This document shows, in pieces, positions 11,701 through 26,700 of a DNA stretch of 64,000 nt (position 1 is the first letter of the stretch; every line of letters starts with the position of its first letter). A program made the translations under genes and the position numbers. The stretch is from Effrenium voratum (taxonomy: Eukaryota > Sar > Dinophyceae > Suessiales > Symbiodiniaceae), in assembly GCA_963377175.1 (NCBI GenBank), contig CAUJNA010001524.1, positions 344,592 to 408,591 on the forward strand, in the 5' to 3' direction. The notes beneath the pieces were generated by a model. The model saw nothing but the letters and a program-made list of their open reading frames with translations. It ran no database searches and had not been told where the DNA came from.

Positions 11701-14700
11701 GGGGCACCTGGGATCCGATGCTTGGAGTTGATGGACGCATCGGGTGACGCCTAGCTTGGATCGGTTTGGATCGGTGGCTTGGTGGTTTGGAGTTGGGTTT
11801 GGTCCCTGGTTCTTGAGCATAAGTGGGAAGCCCGAAACCGCTCCTCAACCAACCGCCAATCCAAATCTCCAAACTACAAACCAAGGGCGGAAGCTGAAGA
11901 AAGCCTGGGTAGAAAAACAATATTGACGGTCATTGTACCCGCGCATCGGTCGCGAAAACCCCAAGCCTGGCATATCGGACATGGGGCAACTCCCATTTGG
12001 GGGGTGGTCTTTGTTGAGGTTACCCGCCTTGTGTTGCCACACTCTCTCTTTTTTGTTTGTTTTTTCTTTGGGGGGGCAACAAGGACACACCCAGTTGTCA
12101 CTGGTACTTTGGTGAGTGCTCCCAAAGCTGAAACTCTTGAGGGTTAATAGTAAGGGCCATATCATCCTTTGCAACCGCGGTAGTAGAACCAAAAGTCAAT
12201 GGGTTTCGGGGGCTGCTCATGTGTGATTTTAAGAGTACAGCGGGTTCAAAATGTTTTTTTCACATGGTATCTGACAGATGAATGGTCCCTTGAGAGGAAA
12301 CTGATCTTTTGGTTGCCTGTTCCTTACACAATGCATGTTGCCCCATTGAAAACCACCTCCACCAGCTGTTTGAAAGGTTTTCTGCAAGCAAGTTTTACAC
12401 GTCAGCAGACACATGTTTGAATTTTCAGTTTCTCACTAGGACATGGAATTCAGATTTTGTTTGGGCATATTCCTGAAATATGATTTGTGGTTGTGTTTTT
12501 TAAGGAACCCTGCCCAACTATCTCGGGCCCATTTTTCAATTGGCGCCTCTTTCCACGACAGTTTACGGGCGGATGTTCAAGCCATGTTCAACAGTTACCC
12601 TCCTGCTTTTTTGACGGTTCTTGTTTTATTTATTTGAGGGAAATAGGCACTTTTGAGAAATTGTTTGAAGGTGTTTGAGAGTAAGAACCACTTACTTGTG
12701 TGGGTTCCCCTTTGCAAAATAAACCCACTCTTTAAACAGTATTGGAAGGGAGCCCTGTTGGGAGTTGGTTGAGCCCATGTTGAACCCATTTTGGTTGAAC
12801 CTCACTTGGGAGTGGTGTGATGGCCAAACGTTTACGCTTGTTTTGGCCAATGGTAGTGGCAAAGTAGGTTATAGCGCCATGTTCTGTGATACCAACGGAA
12901 TCCCCTGTAAAGTAATAAAGTAGTCCTGTGGATGGCTGTTGGTATATTACAGAAAAGGCAATTTTCGCCAACCATGGCTAATCCACTCCGGAAGTCCGTA
13001 AATTGTGGACATGAGTCGGAGACAATCCCCGTGCCATTGATCCGGTGCAAGGTTGTTCGGACCAGCGTGTGCAAGTTTTTCGGGGTCACTCACGTATTTG
13101 TCACCCACTATCCGGCAACAGGACAACCCGAAAGGCCAGCCAGCAAGCAGGCCAAGTCCGTGTTGCACTAAGCCAGTCCAAGATTCCAAGCCGGCAACAG
13201 GACCAAACTGTGAGAACCACCTTCGTCCAGTTCTTTCAACGGGTTTCTCCATGTATCGCATCGGTCGTTTTTAGGTGTGTTTTCTATCCACCCACCAGAC
13301 AGCGGGAATCTCGGAAGCTCAGTCCCTATTTGTTTTCCCCCTAAAAAGGGCCGCACACACCGGCCTGCGGACCCCGGAGGTTGAAAAAGCTTGGCAGATG
13401 TTCGTTTGGGGCGTTCCCCCCTCAAAAGGGAAGGACCCCCTCTAAGCTGTCTTCTCCCAAACCAGTTTGTATTCTAGAGCAGACATGTATGGACTTAGGC
13501 AGCACTCAAGAAACAAACTTAGAGAACACTAAAGACCCGAACTTCATATTTTAACTCTGAGGACCTCACTTTTTCCCCGGCCCCGAAAACGGAACGGACA
13601 AACAGGCGGACGGCCTCATTCGGCGCCTTCCTTCGTTGCGGCTTTTCCGTCCGCTTCGGACGAGAGAAACGAACGAGGCGAGAAGTACGTGAGGCCCAAG
13701 GACCGGGTGCTGGTCTTGGGCGCCTCCGGCGGCGTCGGGTGCCACCTGGCGCCTTCGGTTTCGCCGTCGGCGTTCGGGGAAGCGTTGGCGGAAGCCTTGG
13801 GGTGGGTCCCAAGAGAACTATTGTGATAGTGTACTTACTAAGTTGGTTGAGCATCCAAGTAATTAGTACCGGAAAAGGGGGGAATCTTCTTGGGTCCACC
13901 TTGTCGAACTAAAAGGATCAATAGGCTTCCACTCGCAGAGGTTTGCAGGGAATCGATCTGTCATCATCTCCCAGCAAACGAAAAACCAACAAATGGAGGT
14001 CCAGGGTGAGTGTTTCTCCCCGGGTTGCCACCCACCTTTCTGTCAGCTTCCATGGAGGGACGGTACACCAAAAGCTAACCGGAAACCGCCCGATTTGACT
14101 CGACAACCCGAGCGAGCGACTCACGACTTGGTGGCTCCCTGCCATCCGATTCCTTAGCCAGATCTTTTTAGTGTTTAGCGGTTTCCGAATTTAACCCACG
14201 AAAAGTTTTATCAACTTTTAGATTTGATTCGGGGGGAGAAAAGGAAAAACACACACAACAAACACATGAGTCCCTTTTCGCGGATCAGAAATCGGGCCGA
14301 CTCAGGTGCAGATGCTGAAGCCCAAGGGCGCCAGCTACGTGGCGGCGGTGAGCTCCCAGGAGCTGCTGCTGGCCAGGACCTTGGCGGCACCCCACCGCGG
14401 GGAAATCCGAAACCCGCGGGTCATGAGTCACACTAGGAGAAATTGGAGGGGGGACAATCTTGCCGTAAAATCACCGGGTTCGGATCTTTGCCTTGGTAAT
14501 TCTTTACATGGTTCTGTGTAGACCGTTTCAACGCCGGATTCATCAACCCCTATCAGTAGGGGGGGTGTCCCTGGACGTGGGGAATTAGACGCCACTTTTG
14601 GGGGGGCCTCCAAAACCCCTCCATGAATAAACTGGGGTTTGTTAATCCGGGGTCAACATTGTGCAGCATGAGCAGATGGTCCAACCAGCAATGGATCCCA

Positions 14701-17700
14701 ATCGTTTCGAAGTGGTGCGGTTTTTTGTCCACAGTTCAGCCCGTTTCTTGAGTTGTTGGCTAGGGACACCAACTGGAAAATTGCTTTGCCCCAAATTGGG
14801 GGGGGGGGGGGGTATCCTTTGGTCATTATTTGGGTTTTCGAACATACACGTCAGAATGGCGGGGCATCTTAGTCGGAATCCACCAAATTGGTTCAGAGAA
14901 GCAAAGCCAAACACCATGTGGGAACATGGCGCATAATTTTCACGCATCCCGGACGGTTTGGATGGAGATTCATGGCCAGCCACCTTTGAGGAAGGATTGT
15001 AGCCACATGAGCAAGCAGCCAAAAGGGGTATGGTCAAACATGTCTGCTCACTTGGCGAGCTCACAGATTCCCGGGTGCGAGAGGAACGCCAATGTACTTG
15101 GATGTTCGTCGCCAAGGTAGATTTTTGCGGTTGGCCGCCTGGGGTATAGCCCACGAATAACTCGGTGCTTGAAATGGGATCCACCAAAAAAACATGGTAG
15201 GAGAGTATCCCATACCTTCCTGCAAGTTGCGTCGATACAATGTCGGTGAGTTGGGGCCACTTTCGGGTGGCCAAGAGAGCCCCCTCCGAAGTGATAAACT
15301 GCAGTGATGGGGAATCCCAGCTTGGCAGCATGGAACGCCTGATGTTAACCGAATGATGTCACGGTCATCTACTTGGGTTCTTGCTTTTATAGGTAACAAG
15401 GGGTCCAACCTCAGTTAGGTATGTGCGCCAGCATGCATACCCAGAATCCAGCATGCATACCCAGGAAATGACCGTTCCGGGTGTTGGGAATGAACCGGTT
15501 TGGGGAATCTCTTAAAGGAACCCACAGGGGATGGTTTTCTAGGGGTCAGTCCAACTCGCTCCCTGAGAACCAGCAAGAAAAGGGGCCAAAGAAGGCGGCA
15601 CCTCTGAGGGTTTGGGCGTGGACCGTGTGGTGGACTACCAGAAGGAGAAGTGGCGGCTCGGTTGAAAACTCGCGGGGGACTCCGAGGGGAGTGGGTTGGT
15701 GGACCTTTTTGTTTCTTCCCCCGAACGGTCTACTCAAAAATATGGGATCCACCTAAAGAACACGCATCAACGGTTTGGTTTCCAAATGGTCTACTCAAAC
15801 ATCTGGGATCCATCCAACAAAAAACGCATCAATGGTTCGGTCTAGAGTCTAGTTCAAAGTTCAACAGGTCCGACTGGATCTCAAAAAAAATAACTTCCCC
15901 GATCATCCCAGGGATCCGCTTTTTTCGCCCATTTAGAGGATCCGCCGGCAAGACCTGAACTGTGACTTGCCTCCGAAGACCAACCAGAACTTGGTGGCTC
16001 CCAGCCATCCGGTCCCTTCGCCTTTTAGCTTTTGAGTGTTTAGTATCTTCGTAGTTTCCTTTTAACCCACTAAAAGCTAGTCACTTTTCGCGGGGGATCA
16101 GACATCGGGCAGCCCAGAGAACTGAGGTCCAGCATGAATTTCGATCTTTTTACCGCGGCCAGGTGTTTGAATCTAAGACCCAGAGTTAAACAGGGGTCCC
16201 TATATTTCCCTTGGCGGTTTTAAACATCGCCTTTCCGGCCCATGCAAAGTGAGTGTCCCTTGCTGAGGGTGATGTTCTAATGGGAAATATAGGGAGCCCT
16301 GTTAACACCAATTGGGGTTATATAGTTTGTTCCGCACAGAGCTCTTTCGGTTTGGGCCCCAATGGGGAATCAATGGAACACCAGGAGAACCCAGGTTCGG
16401 GTGAGGCTTCTATCCGATTCGATGAAACATCAGGAAATTCAGGAAACTCCCCCATGTGTCTATTGGTGCTTGTGTTGAGCGTGCCCTTCTTGGATTCTGT
16501 GAAAGGGTAACTTCAGGAGAACCTTATTTTGTTTTCGGTCCTCTATTGGAAGACACACCCCACAGCAGGTTCTTCTTGTGATTTTAGGGGCAACTTTACC
16601 CTTTGTTGTGAGAGGGGAGGGGGAAAAAGTAAAAACCACACCCACACCCACACACCCCTTCTTTGGGGGTGCTTTTTGGGAGAAGCCAAAAGGACCCGCC
16701 CAAGTCCATTTTTGGGGCCTCCGAATTTCGCAAACCACCCGCCCAAGAAGTGCGGGTTCCCGAGACCTGCAGGTGGGAGATCCCCGAGTTCTGCGAGTCG
16801 CCCTTCGACCTGGTGGTGGACTTGGTGGGCACCAAGGAACGACGGCTCGATGGGAGTCGCTGTTAACAGAAATGCAGAGTAAGGTGGTTGCCAACATAAC
16901 GCCTATTCAGATGTCTTGGGCTACCTTCCATGTCCATTCTTTCAGGGATCCGAATCTTTTCAGGAAACCATCAAAAACTCAGGGAAACAGCTGGTTTTTG
17001 AAAGGAACGATGGTTGATGGTTGAAAAGAATGGGGAATCAACCCCTAGAGTTGTGAGTCGTGGGTTTCGTTGCGCGCACCTTGCTCAAGTGGGAAGAGCC
17101 AACCAGGAGTCTCCTTCTGACCCTGCAAAAGTTGGGTGTTCACCCAAAACTAACAGTTGTGCCCCCATGATGTGAGGGTCGTGGAGACTCCAGGAGTTTT
17201 CTTTCTTTGCGGTGCGCCTTTTTGTTGAAAGCCCATGTGGAGTCAAAACCAATCGCAGAAAACACATGCGATTTCCGAGCGGGGGCGCATCCTGTTTCTT
17301 TTCCCTCTTGTGCTTGGATCCTTAGGAGACCATCCCGGCCTTGAATCCACTGAATTTTATAGCCTCACTCCCTGAGTTTCTTTGGAGTTTCGTTATTGGG
17401 GAGGACCATTTTGGTGGCCGAAAAGTGCGGCGACTTTTTTGGGCCACTTGATCAGAAGTGGCGTCTTCGGAGAATCCCCAACCGGTTTGCGCACCGCGGA
17501 GCGCCGCAAGCTCGGCATGGCCTCCACCAGCCTGAATTTCGTGCCGGGGGTATCTTCACTGTTGGCATGGTGTAAGGCTTTTAGTTGTTGGGGGTTCTGT
17601 TCATTCCCCAGATAGCTGAACGCTATAGGGCTTCTAACTTCTCTGTTAAAGAGGGACAAGTGATTTGCGAGAATGACGGGCTAGTGCTTGGGGGCCGTGC

Positions 17701-20700
17701 AGTTTGGGTGGTGTGGGCGCTGTTTGGGGGTGCTGTCTGGGGTGCTGTTTGAGGTGCTGGTGTTTGTGCAGGCGCACTTTTGCAATAATTTTTGGAAGAT
17801 TGACGGTAGGGTGCTAGGGGACATGCAATTCGGGGTGCTGGTGCAGGTGGGATATCGTTCAGGGTGCTGTTTGGGGTGCTGGTGACGGTGCGGGCGCATT
17901 TTGCGAGATTGACGGCCGGGTGCTTTGCGGGAGCTGTTTGAGGGTGCTGTTCGTGGTGACGGTGCAGGCGCATGTTGTGAGATGAACGGCCGGGTGCTCT
18001 TCGGGGGGTGCTGTTACTTTTACAGGTGCTGGATGATTTTGCTGTCGGGGGTCTAGGTGCGTGTGTTTTTGTGTAGGGGCTGCATAAGAATACAGTTTTT
18101 GCGACCATGCCAAGGGTTGCAAAGGTATTTCCACGGCAATTTGCAGCTTCAGGGCAAATGGGCCCAATGTTTATACTCTGGGGGGCAAGCCTAGGGATCC
18201 TTCTGTGGATTCCTAGGATCCCCTTGCCATGGTCATCTAGAGTCTACTTTGCCCCATATTAAAAAGAAGAAACGCCAGCGAGGGAGGTTGCAAAGTAGAC
18301 CGCAAATCAACACGGAACCTAACAAGGGCATTCCCAAAAGGACATTCCTTTTAGAACTTGTGGTTTGTCAGGTTCCATGTCAATCTGCTGGCAAAAGTGT
18401 ATGCGGCAGGTGTCCTTATGAATGCCGTAGTCCCCACGCATAAAATCCTCGACGTGTTCAGGACTGGGGGTTACAAAATCCACTTCCACCGGCACCAGTT
18501 GGAACGGATGAAGCCTGATTGGAATGCTGGTTGATAAGCCATCCCAGCTGGTGCGAAGTGGATTTTGTGCATCCACAGTACCTCTTAGACATTTTAGATT
18601 ACAGTTTCGAGTTGGATCTTGACACATCCCGCCAGAAGTTCTTGCAGAACAGGCTCACGTGTTCAACCAGAGGGCATATGTTTTTAGTCCAGCCCCGAGG
18701 CTTGAAAGAAACCAAGGGGAGGTTGTTCAAAGCTTTCTGCTTGAGATGTTACAATGTTGAAACAGCGCTCAGTGCCAAGGTTGGAGCCGTACTGAAAGGA
18801 GCAGGGTACTTAGGAAGTGGCTAGTAAGCCTGCTTATAGCACACTTGGGAGAGACTTATAGCCATGGGTAGCCTGGTTACTACAAGGCTTGCAAGCCACT
18901 TACGAGCACAATGCCAACTTAACTAGGTCCTCTAGTAGTGCCCTTTTACCCTTTTTCGGGGGAGGGTTGCCCTGCTAAAATAGAGTACAGAGAAAAAGGG
19001 TACCCTTATTCTAACCTCTCTAATGGAGGACCTAGTTAAGTAGGGAGTGGAACAATGGAACCTATGGAACAACCGATTTTGCATCGTCTGGAGCTATCTG
19101 ACCAAACACCGCCGCTCGCTGCTGTTTCGCCATTCGCCTCAGGAGGTCTGGAAGACGGCCGCCAGCTCCAAGGCCGTGAAGAGCGGGTACCAGCAGGGTC
19201 GCTACCCACTTGCAACCAGTGCACAAAAAAGCGAAGAATAAGCGCCGGGCGCCCGTGTTTTTGTTCTACAGAAAAAAAAGGGTACCAAATCATTCTAACC
19301 CCTCTGCTGGAGGACCTAGGCTCTCTTGTTTGTTTTTCCTTGTTTGTTTTAATCAAGTTAACAAAGGTTTGAACGTAGAAATCGATTCCTCCAACAAGAA
19401 AAGGGCAAGCTTTTGTGGGAGGGTGTTCAATTGGCAATACTTCAATTGGCAATACTTCAAAAGGGCCAAATCTAAGTTGCGTTGTTTTAGGAGCAGGAGC
19501 AACACGTGTCCGGGCGCTTTTCTCTGCGCTAGGCTATGTGACCACTGTTGGGGACACGCCATATATGACGGCGAAGCACTGGTGGCATATCTTCGGCATC
19601 ATGTACGACTCTTGGATGCAGCGCGTTGCCGTTGCCCGTTCTTCTTCTTTATTTTGCTAGCGGCAAAATATGTTCCCAGTTGCCCAGTAATGCCCAGTGT
19701 TTTTTTTTTTGGAAGGGTGACCCTTTAAAGTCAACCAACCGAAAAAGGGTGCCCCTTTTTTCCCATGGCATCTGAGCGTTGAACAGCTTGGGGTCCTGAA
19801 AATAAACATGGCTGTGGGTCAAAACCAAAGGACCATTTTGGGGTAGGTGCACCACCCATTTTAGTCTATTTTAGTGGGGATTGGCAACCACCCCAACCCC
19901 AACCAAACCACCCAGCCAACAGAACCCAACAGACGCCATTCGGCCGAAGGACATGCAAGCCCACTCGTGCTGGACGAGCATTGCGCGCTCGAACCCCAAG
20001 TGGATCTACCACCTGGGCTTGGAGCCGAAGGGCAACCTGGAGCGACTGCTCAAGCTGGCAGAGACGGGCGTCCAGGCCTCAGGTTCTCAGAGGGGGGAAA
20101 GGATGATCTTGGTCATGGGCATTTCGATGTGTGTGTGTGTGTCATAGTTGGGGTTCGAAATTAGTGGTTAGCTATTGGCTTCCCGTCAAAACAACAAAAA
20201 AACAACAACACACACACACAAACCCAAGAGCCAACAGAAAACGCCGGGTGCACGGCGTCCAGCTCTTGAGGGATTCGATATTTACAGGGAAGTCAAAAGG
20301 ACGCCGCGAGCTTTTTTTGGGGGCCGAATCATGTTTTGAGGAACAAGTCGGCAACTGAACTTCCCCTTTTGGAAGTTTTGAACGCTCACTTTTTGGGGGC
20401 TTCATAACTTGACCATTCACCAAGTATCCTCAAAACATGAGCTCCCAAGTGGGTCATGTTGTAGGCTTGTTCTCCTTGTCACCCCTGACTGAATGGCTCA
20501 AGCGGCGAGGTGCAAACAAAACTTTTCGGTGACCAGGGGCTCGAGGATCTCGGGTTCCTTGCGGATAACATGATCGGTTTAGACTATTTTAGAAGTCTCT
20601 CAGATCTCTCGGCCTAAAGATGGAGGGCCATGGAAAGCGCCTTGCTTTTTTTTTCTTCCCCATGAAGCCTATCAACCCAGCAAATGCCTCGCGGGGCGCC

Positions 20701-23700
20701 TTTTTTTCTTTGGGGGTGGTCAAGATGTCCGCCTAGGGGAAATTTCGGAGTATCCTGCCCACTCTGAAGGCGAGCCATTGCGAGCCAGTGACAAGTTTTC
20801 AGTGGGCCATCAAGGACCATGAGGGTTGAAGTCAGAAGCAGTTGGCAAAAGCAGTCGGCAAAAACACTCCTCGTACTGCAGGTGCATTTTTGCTGTATCC
20901 TTTGAAGAATCCAAGACAGCACCCAACCCGCCCTTCCCTCGAAAACCCGCCTCTAACACGTTTTTGGCGTTTCGTTAGGAGCTGAAGCCGGGTTCTAACC
21001 CTGAACAACAAGTATCCTCCAAAATGCTAGGGGTTGATTCCCCTCCCAGTCTTTTTACTTATTCTGGGACAAAAAGCGACGGTCGCGTTTGGTGTGTGAT
21101 ACGATGAGTCGGCATTTGGCTTAGGAGCTGAAGCCTGTACTGGACTCCGTCCACAGCTTCGACGCGGAGTCGGTGAAGAAAGCCTTCCAAATCCAGAAGG
21201 GCAAGCACGCCCACGGCCGCCTCGCGGAAGAGTTCGGTGTCGCTTCTTTTTCGCCGGACGGAGCGGATCCGTGGCTTCGAACGTTCGTGTGCAAGGCAAA
21301 GAGAAATGGTCGGGATTCAGGTGGAAAATTCGGGGCGCCTTTAAAGGGATGATAGCAATTGAAGGAGAAACATGTGTAAGCCTGAAGCGCCCAACGCGGC
21401 AAAACGCTCGAATGACTGCTTTCTGCTCGACCCCCCAAGAAACGCTCGACGCCCAACAAAAACGCCCAATCAATTCCCCTTGTTCCATCCGGAGGAAGGC
21501 GAGCAATTGCTAGGTTTGTTTGACTTGCGCTCGTTTGCGGATATTGCGGATTGCACTTGAATTTCTGCGCGCTCCATTCGGCGACCGGCCATCTTGGAGG
21601 ACCGATCAGCTCGGTTTTTGGGACAACGCTCGAAGCATGAAAAGCGTACGTTTTCCATGTGTTGGTGCGTTTGGGCTCAGGGCGTCCGGGCTGGGGACGA
21701 CACAATTTCCCAACAAGTCGTGCTTTTGACCTTCTTGGCCGAGTGTGGATCCATTGTGAAGGTCCAAGGCTACTTGAACATCTATCCATTAGTGAGGGGG
21801 CTTTGGTCGTCAGGGCTGGAGACTTGGGGTTGCAATAGAGTTTGGCCACTTGGGCAACCCAACACTGACCAAAACAATGATGTTGGAATCATGAGGCTAG
21901 CAGCCAGTGCTCAGTTGAAACATGCTGAAGCCACACTGCACACATTAGGTCAATCCAGGGCCAGGATTCTGCTCTGGCCCTGGCCACAAAGCCTATTGCA
22001 ATGTTGTGCAAGTTCAATCTTCAGAGCAGAAGTTACTTTGCCCAAAGTATGTGCTGTTGCATGGCTGACATGCGCGAAGACATGCATGACAAACATGCAA
22101 ATGACTTTTGCCACAAGGCTGAATCCTGGCCCTGGCCTTGGCCTATTGACATGTAAGCTTCGTGTTAGGTAGTGGGCTGGATTTCAGCCTAGCAAACAAG
22201 TTAGTGGAAACAGCATGCATGTGTTAAGAGCTCCCAATGGTGTAGCCGAAAGGTCTTCCTAAGGCCACGTGGGCTCTCCTGGCAGGGAAGGTAGTCTCAT
22301 GTTGCTCCCATTGCAGTTGCAACTCTGTCACTGGCCCCCTTGCCCCCAGTTTTGGCTGAGGCCCTGAGACTGAGGTTCAGACTAAGGTTCCGGCACTTCA
22401 TCCAAGGCAACGCTTACTTGATAATCCTTAAACAATCTAGAGCCCCCGCCTTCTTTTTTAATTAATGGAGCTGCTTGTTCATCAAGGTGTGCAAGAGTGG
22501 GGGGGGAGTGTGGGAAGGGACGCACACACAAAACGGATGCAATGTTGCACCTTCTTAAAGTTCAATAAATCCCTTCTTCCCAGAAAGAGTAATGTCATGC
22601 ACTACTTGGGTGTTGGCCACTCTCAGTTCGACATTACTTCATCTGAGGAAATAACATCAAAACTAGCACAACACACCAAATCACCTACAACTTCATCAGA
22701 ACCAGGAGAGTAGGTCTCATCAAATCAGAGTCTATCAAACTATGCAAATAACAGGTTTTACATTGGTGCTTTCCATTCACATTGCCTTACAGGCTTGATT
22801 CCGCAAAACACGTATCTAATAGATAGTTCTAAGCATATTATGACGATATGAGAACTATTTAGTGGCACAAGTAGTGTTGGTAAGGTTGCTCAGTTTTGGT
22901 TTCAGCGTGATTTCACTCAATATTCGTTGCACAGGTCCTGTGTGTCTGTGTGTGCGACGGTGCACTTTTGTATTGTAGGGTTGCTTGGAGAGGGGCCAAT
23001 GTTTGGGCCGGCTCAATGGGCACCAAGGACCTGTCAGGCACCCACTAAGGACTGTTGCTGGCTGCTGGAAGGTAGAGGCAGGGCTTAAAAACTAGGGCCC
23101 CGCCGAAAGGTGGTAAGCGCCGAAAGGTGTAGGACCCTTCTTTAATAGAACCCCGCTGAATAAGCGCAGGACCCCTCTGTTTGCGCATGGTGGGCGTGCT
23201 CTATCAGGCAAGGTGGGGCAGGGTGGTGGCTAAGGGATATTTGACCTCCGTGTTTTGACTGACTGTCATCCCACACATGCACTGACACACTGTCCATACT
23301 AAGGTATGTAACGTAGGTATGTCTGCAGTGTGTGCATGCATGCATGTATGTATGTATATATGTATGTATGAACGCATGAGCGAATGAATGAATATATGTA
23401 TGTATGTCTGTATGTGTGTGTATGCATGTATGGTATGTAGGTGTGTGATGCCATGTAATGCAGTGCAATGATGTACTGTGATGTAATGCAACCAAATGTA
23501 ATGTAACGAAATGTAATGTAATGTAATGCATCGTCATGTAATGTAATGTGCTGTAATGTGATGTAATGTACTGTCATGTGTGTATTCGTACATGTGTGGT
23601 TGTGTGTGTATGATGTCTGCACGTGTGTGTGTGTGTGTGCATGTATGTATGTGTGTCTGTATGTATGTACTTAATGTATGTGTGTATGTGTGTATGTATG

Positions 23701-26700
23701 TATGTATGTATGTATGTATGTATGTATGTATGTATGTATGTATGTATGTATGTATGTATGTATGTATGTATGTATGTATGTATGTATGTATGTGTGTGTA
23801 CTGGCCTGCTTGGTGTTGAAACTTTTGGGCTTGTTTAGGGTTGAGGGTTGTCGGCTGCACCATATTGGGGGGCCTGTTCAGGGATTGATGGAGGACTCGG
23901 CGTGAACCTCATTTTCCAATGCCCCATTTTTTGATGTTCACTGTGGGCAGGGGCCAAGGGGCCAGCAGCTGAGCTCGCAGGACTGCTCTCTCGGACGGCT
24001 TGTTAAGTGTTTGCCACAAACCACATTTGCGCATGTTCATTTTCATCTTTCATGTTGCATTGTTTGGAACGGACATAGGGTAGTGTCAAGCCACAGCCTC
24101 AATCAAGGGACCATGCTGGGAGTTAAGGTCCTGAAGTTCTCATGGAAATCTGGGTTCCACTCTTTCCTCACTAACTGTCCCTGCTAGTAGGGGCAAAGCA
24201 AGATGTGGGGCTAAAGGACAGGCTGAGTTTGTTTGACGCGCTCAACCGCCCTGAGTGTGTTGGGGCCCCTCATAATGCACCGCAAGGGCAAGTGGAGGTC
24301 AACAAAGACCGGTGTGAGCGGGTGTTGGAATGGTGACTGCTGCAAATGTATCTGCGTGTGACGCGAAGCCATTTGCTTCCGCATGCCAGTCACCTCAGCT
24401 GACTTATCTTGAGCCAGCTCACGTTGAGCCCAAACTGCCTGACTGACCCGGTTGTGATCATTTCACCCCACTCAACAGTGCAAATAAGCAAGTCAACGTG
24501 TGTCGATATGTGTGTATATATATATACATATCTCTGTGTGTCAGCGTTTCTGTGTAGCGTTTGCGTGTAGCGTTTGGTACAAAGTCAGACTCTTCAAAAT
24601 GGGCCTCACTAAAGTCACAGTTGGGGCCTGGACATTGATGGCCAAGATCCCTTGCTTCTGATTTTCAGCTCGGTGACTGACACTGGGGCACACCCCTCAA
24701 CAGTTGGCTGTTAGTCAAGGTCCGTACAACTATTGGATCACAAATGGCAGGATTGCAGCATGTCCACCATTGCAGCATCTCACTCTCACACGCCAGCATT
24801 CTACTCATGGGCTTCTATAGGTTTTGGACGGTCTTGTCTGGCGCAGGTGCTTTTGTTCCTGCAGTGGGTGCAATGGCTGCACGGTCGTGTGCTAGAAGGA
24901 AAACGAGCGCTTTTGGTCAACTTGGACGAAACCAGCGTTACTCTGGCCATGCAGGACAGGCGAGGAAATTGCGTTGCCGCGCTTGGCGCTGCCGTGACGC
25001 ACTGTGACCGGACAGATGTGCAGCCGCGTTTACCTCAGTTCATTATCAGCAGCACTAAGGTTCTGACCCAATCTCTTCTGCGTGAAGTGCTTCCTCACAA
25101 GCCTGCGTCAGTCCAAGTTACTAGGGGCGCCAGCGGCTGGCTGGAGCACAGCTGCACTGTGCTTGGTCCTCGACACATTGGCTGATGAACTTGCAGCTTG
25201 ACCAGGGTTAGATGCGGCCTCTTCTCACATCTATCGCCGGCAAGTTGGGGCTTTTCATGTGCTTGGTTCCGCCGCAATTGACAGCGGTCCTGCAGCCTCT
25301 AGATGTGGGGGCGTTTGCTGGGTATAAGCGCTTTGTTGCTGAGCCAGCGCCGTAGGTCGCGCTGCGGCCGTGCGTGTTCTTTTTGAAGCTTGCGCCGCGT
25401 GTCTCAGTAGCAAGCCTTGGAGATCTATCTTCTCAAGGTTGGGCTTGCTCCGCTCCGCCAAGACTGCCGCCAAGACTGACTTCTATTCCCAGTTGGCTTG
25501 CCTTCTATTCCCTCAGAGTGCCTGGCTTCGCAAGAAATGCAACCGCTATCCTAAAGATCGGCTGCGTCGGTTGGATTGGCTTCCTGTGAAAGGCAGGGCC
25601 CAGGTGGCCTTGCAGTGTGGCACTGTGAGGGCCTTGGGCGGTCATGCTTAAAACATTGTGTGGATGGGTGTTTATTTGTGGCATGACTTGAGAAAACGAC
25701 TGTCAGGGTCTTCCTGTGACATCCTTCCGGCATGGTTGTGTTTTGAATTTTGAACCTCTTTGTGTGACAAACCTTGACGCACGTTTGCATTGTCCCTGAC
25801 AGACCTTGAATGAGAAGCTGCCGCGCCTTCGGCAGCAACGCAAAGAAGCGAAGGCAGAAGGGCAAGGCTATTTTTGTTGACCCGACCTTGGGGGCGGCAG
25901 GCCCAAAGTGTTGTGCTTCCCACCTTGGCTTTGGGCTGGCTTGGCGGGCTGGCAGGCCAGGGCCTCAGCTGCAACCAGCCGCAGCCGCTTGAGGGCTTCC
26001 AAAAACTTGGTGCTTCGCGCCAGCAAGGGTTGGGCGCGTCAGCTTTGCTTTGGTGGCGCCGGCGCAGGTGCCAGATGCAAACCAGTTTGCTTTGAGGACG
26101 ACTCCTGCTTTGGGGCTAGGGATTCGTTTGCCCGTGCTACCCCCCCAACCCCCCCACAAGCAATGTTGTGCTGGGCTGGCTCTTGCCTGCGCGTGTTTGG
26201 CTCCATTTTTGTTTGGTAGGGGCAGGGGGAAGGGTGGGAGCAAGGGGAAGGGCAACTGTTCTTGAAATGTTTGTTTGGGTGTTGTGTTGCAAGTGTAACA
26301 GGGGGAGCAACAGAGCGCAGTGCAGTTAGCCGGCTGCTTCGCGCCAGAACTGGGGGGCTTGCTTCTTTTTACGAATTTGGGAGCTTTACATTGAAAAGTG
26401 GGAGAGCAACCGATCAACCTTACAAGCAAAGGAAGGAAAGAGAAAGAACTGTTGGTTGCACGGTTGCTCTCCCAATTTTTGCAACGGCAGCCGTGTTTGG
26501 TTGTGAAAGCCCGCAGAAGGAGCGCGCGAGGGTTTGTCAGGGGTTGCTCTTTCTGGCTGAGAGGTGGCCCACGTTACGGAACTCTGGTTTTGCCAGTTTA
26601 CGTGTGGGGCCCGCAGTCACATTCGGCCAGGGCCAGAGCAGAATCCTGGCCCTGGATTGACCTAATTTGTGCAGTGTGGCTTCAGCATGTTTCAACTGAG

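Noticed and set aside
23142..23905. His/Thr/Tyr-rich open frames on both strands
   Set aside because: They are translations of the TATG and ATGTA microsatellite.
25370..25651. Open frame of 93 codons after the transposase blocks
   Set aside because: I could not link it to a transposase domain. It may be the decayed C-terminal part in a shifted frame, so it is left inside the element without its own call.
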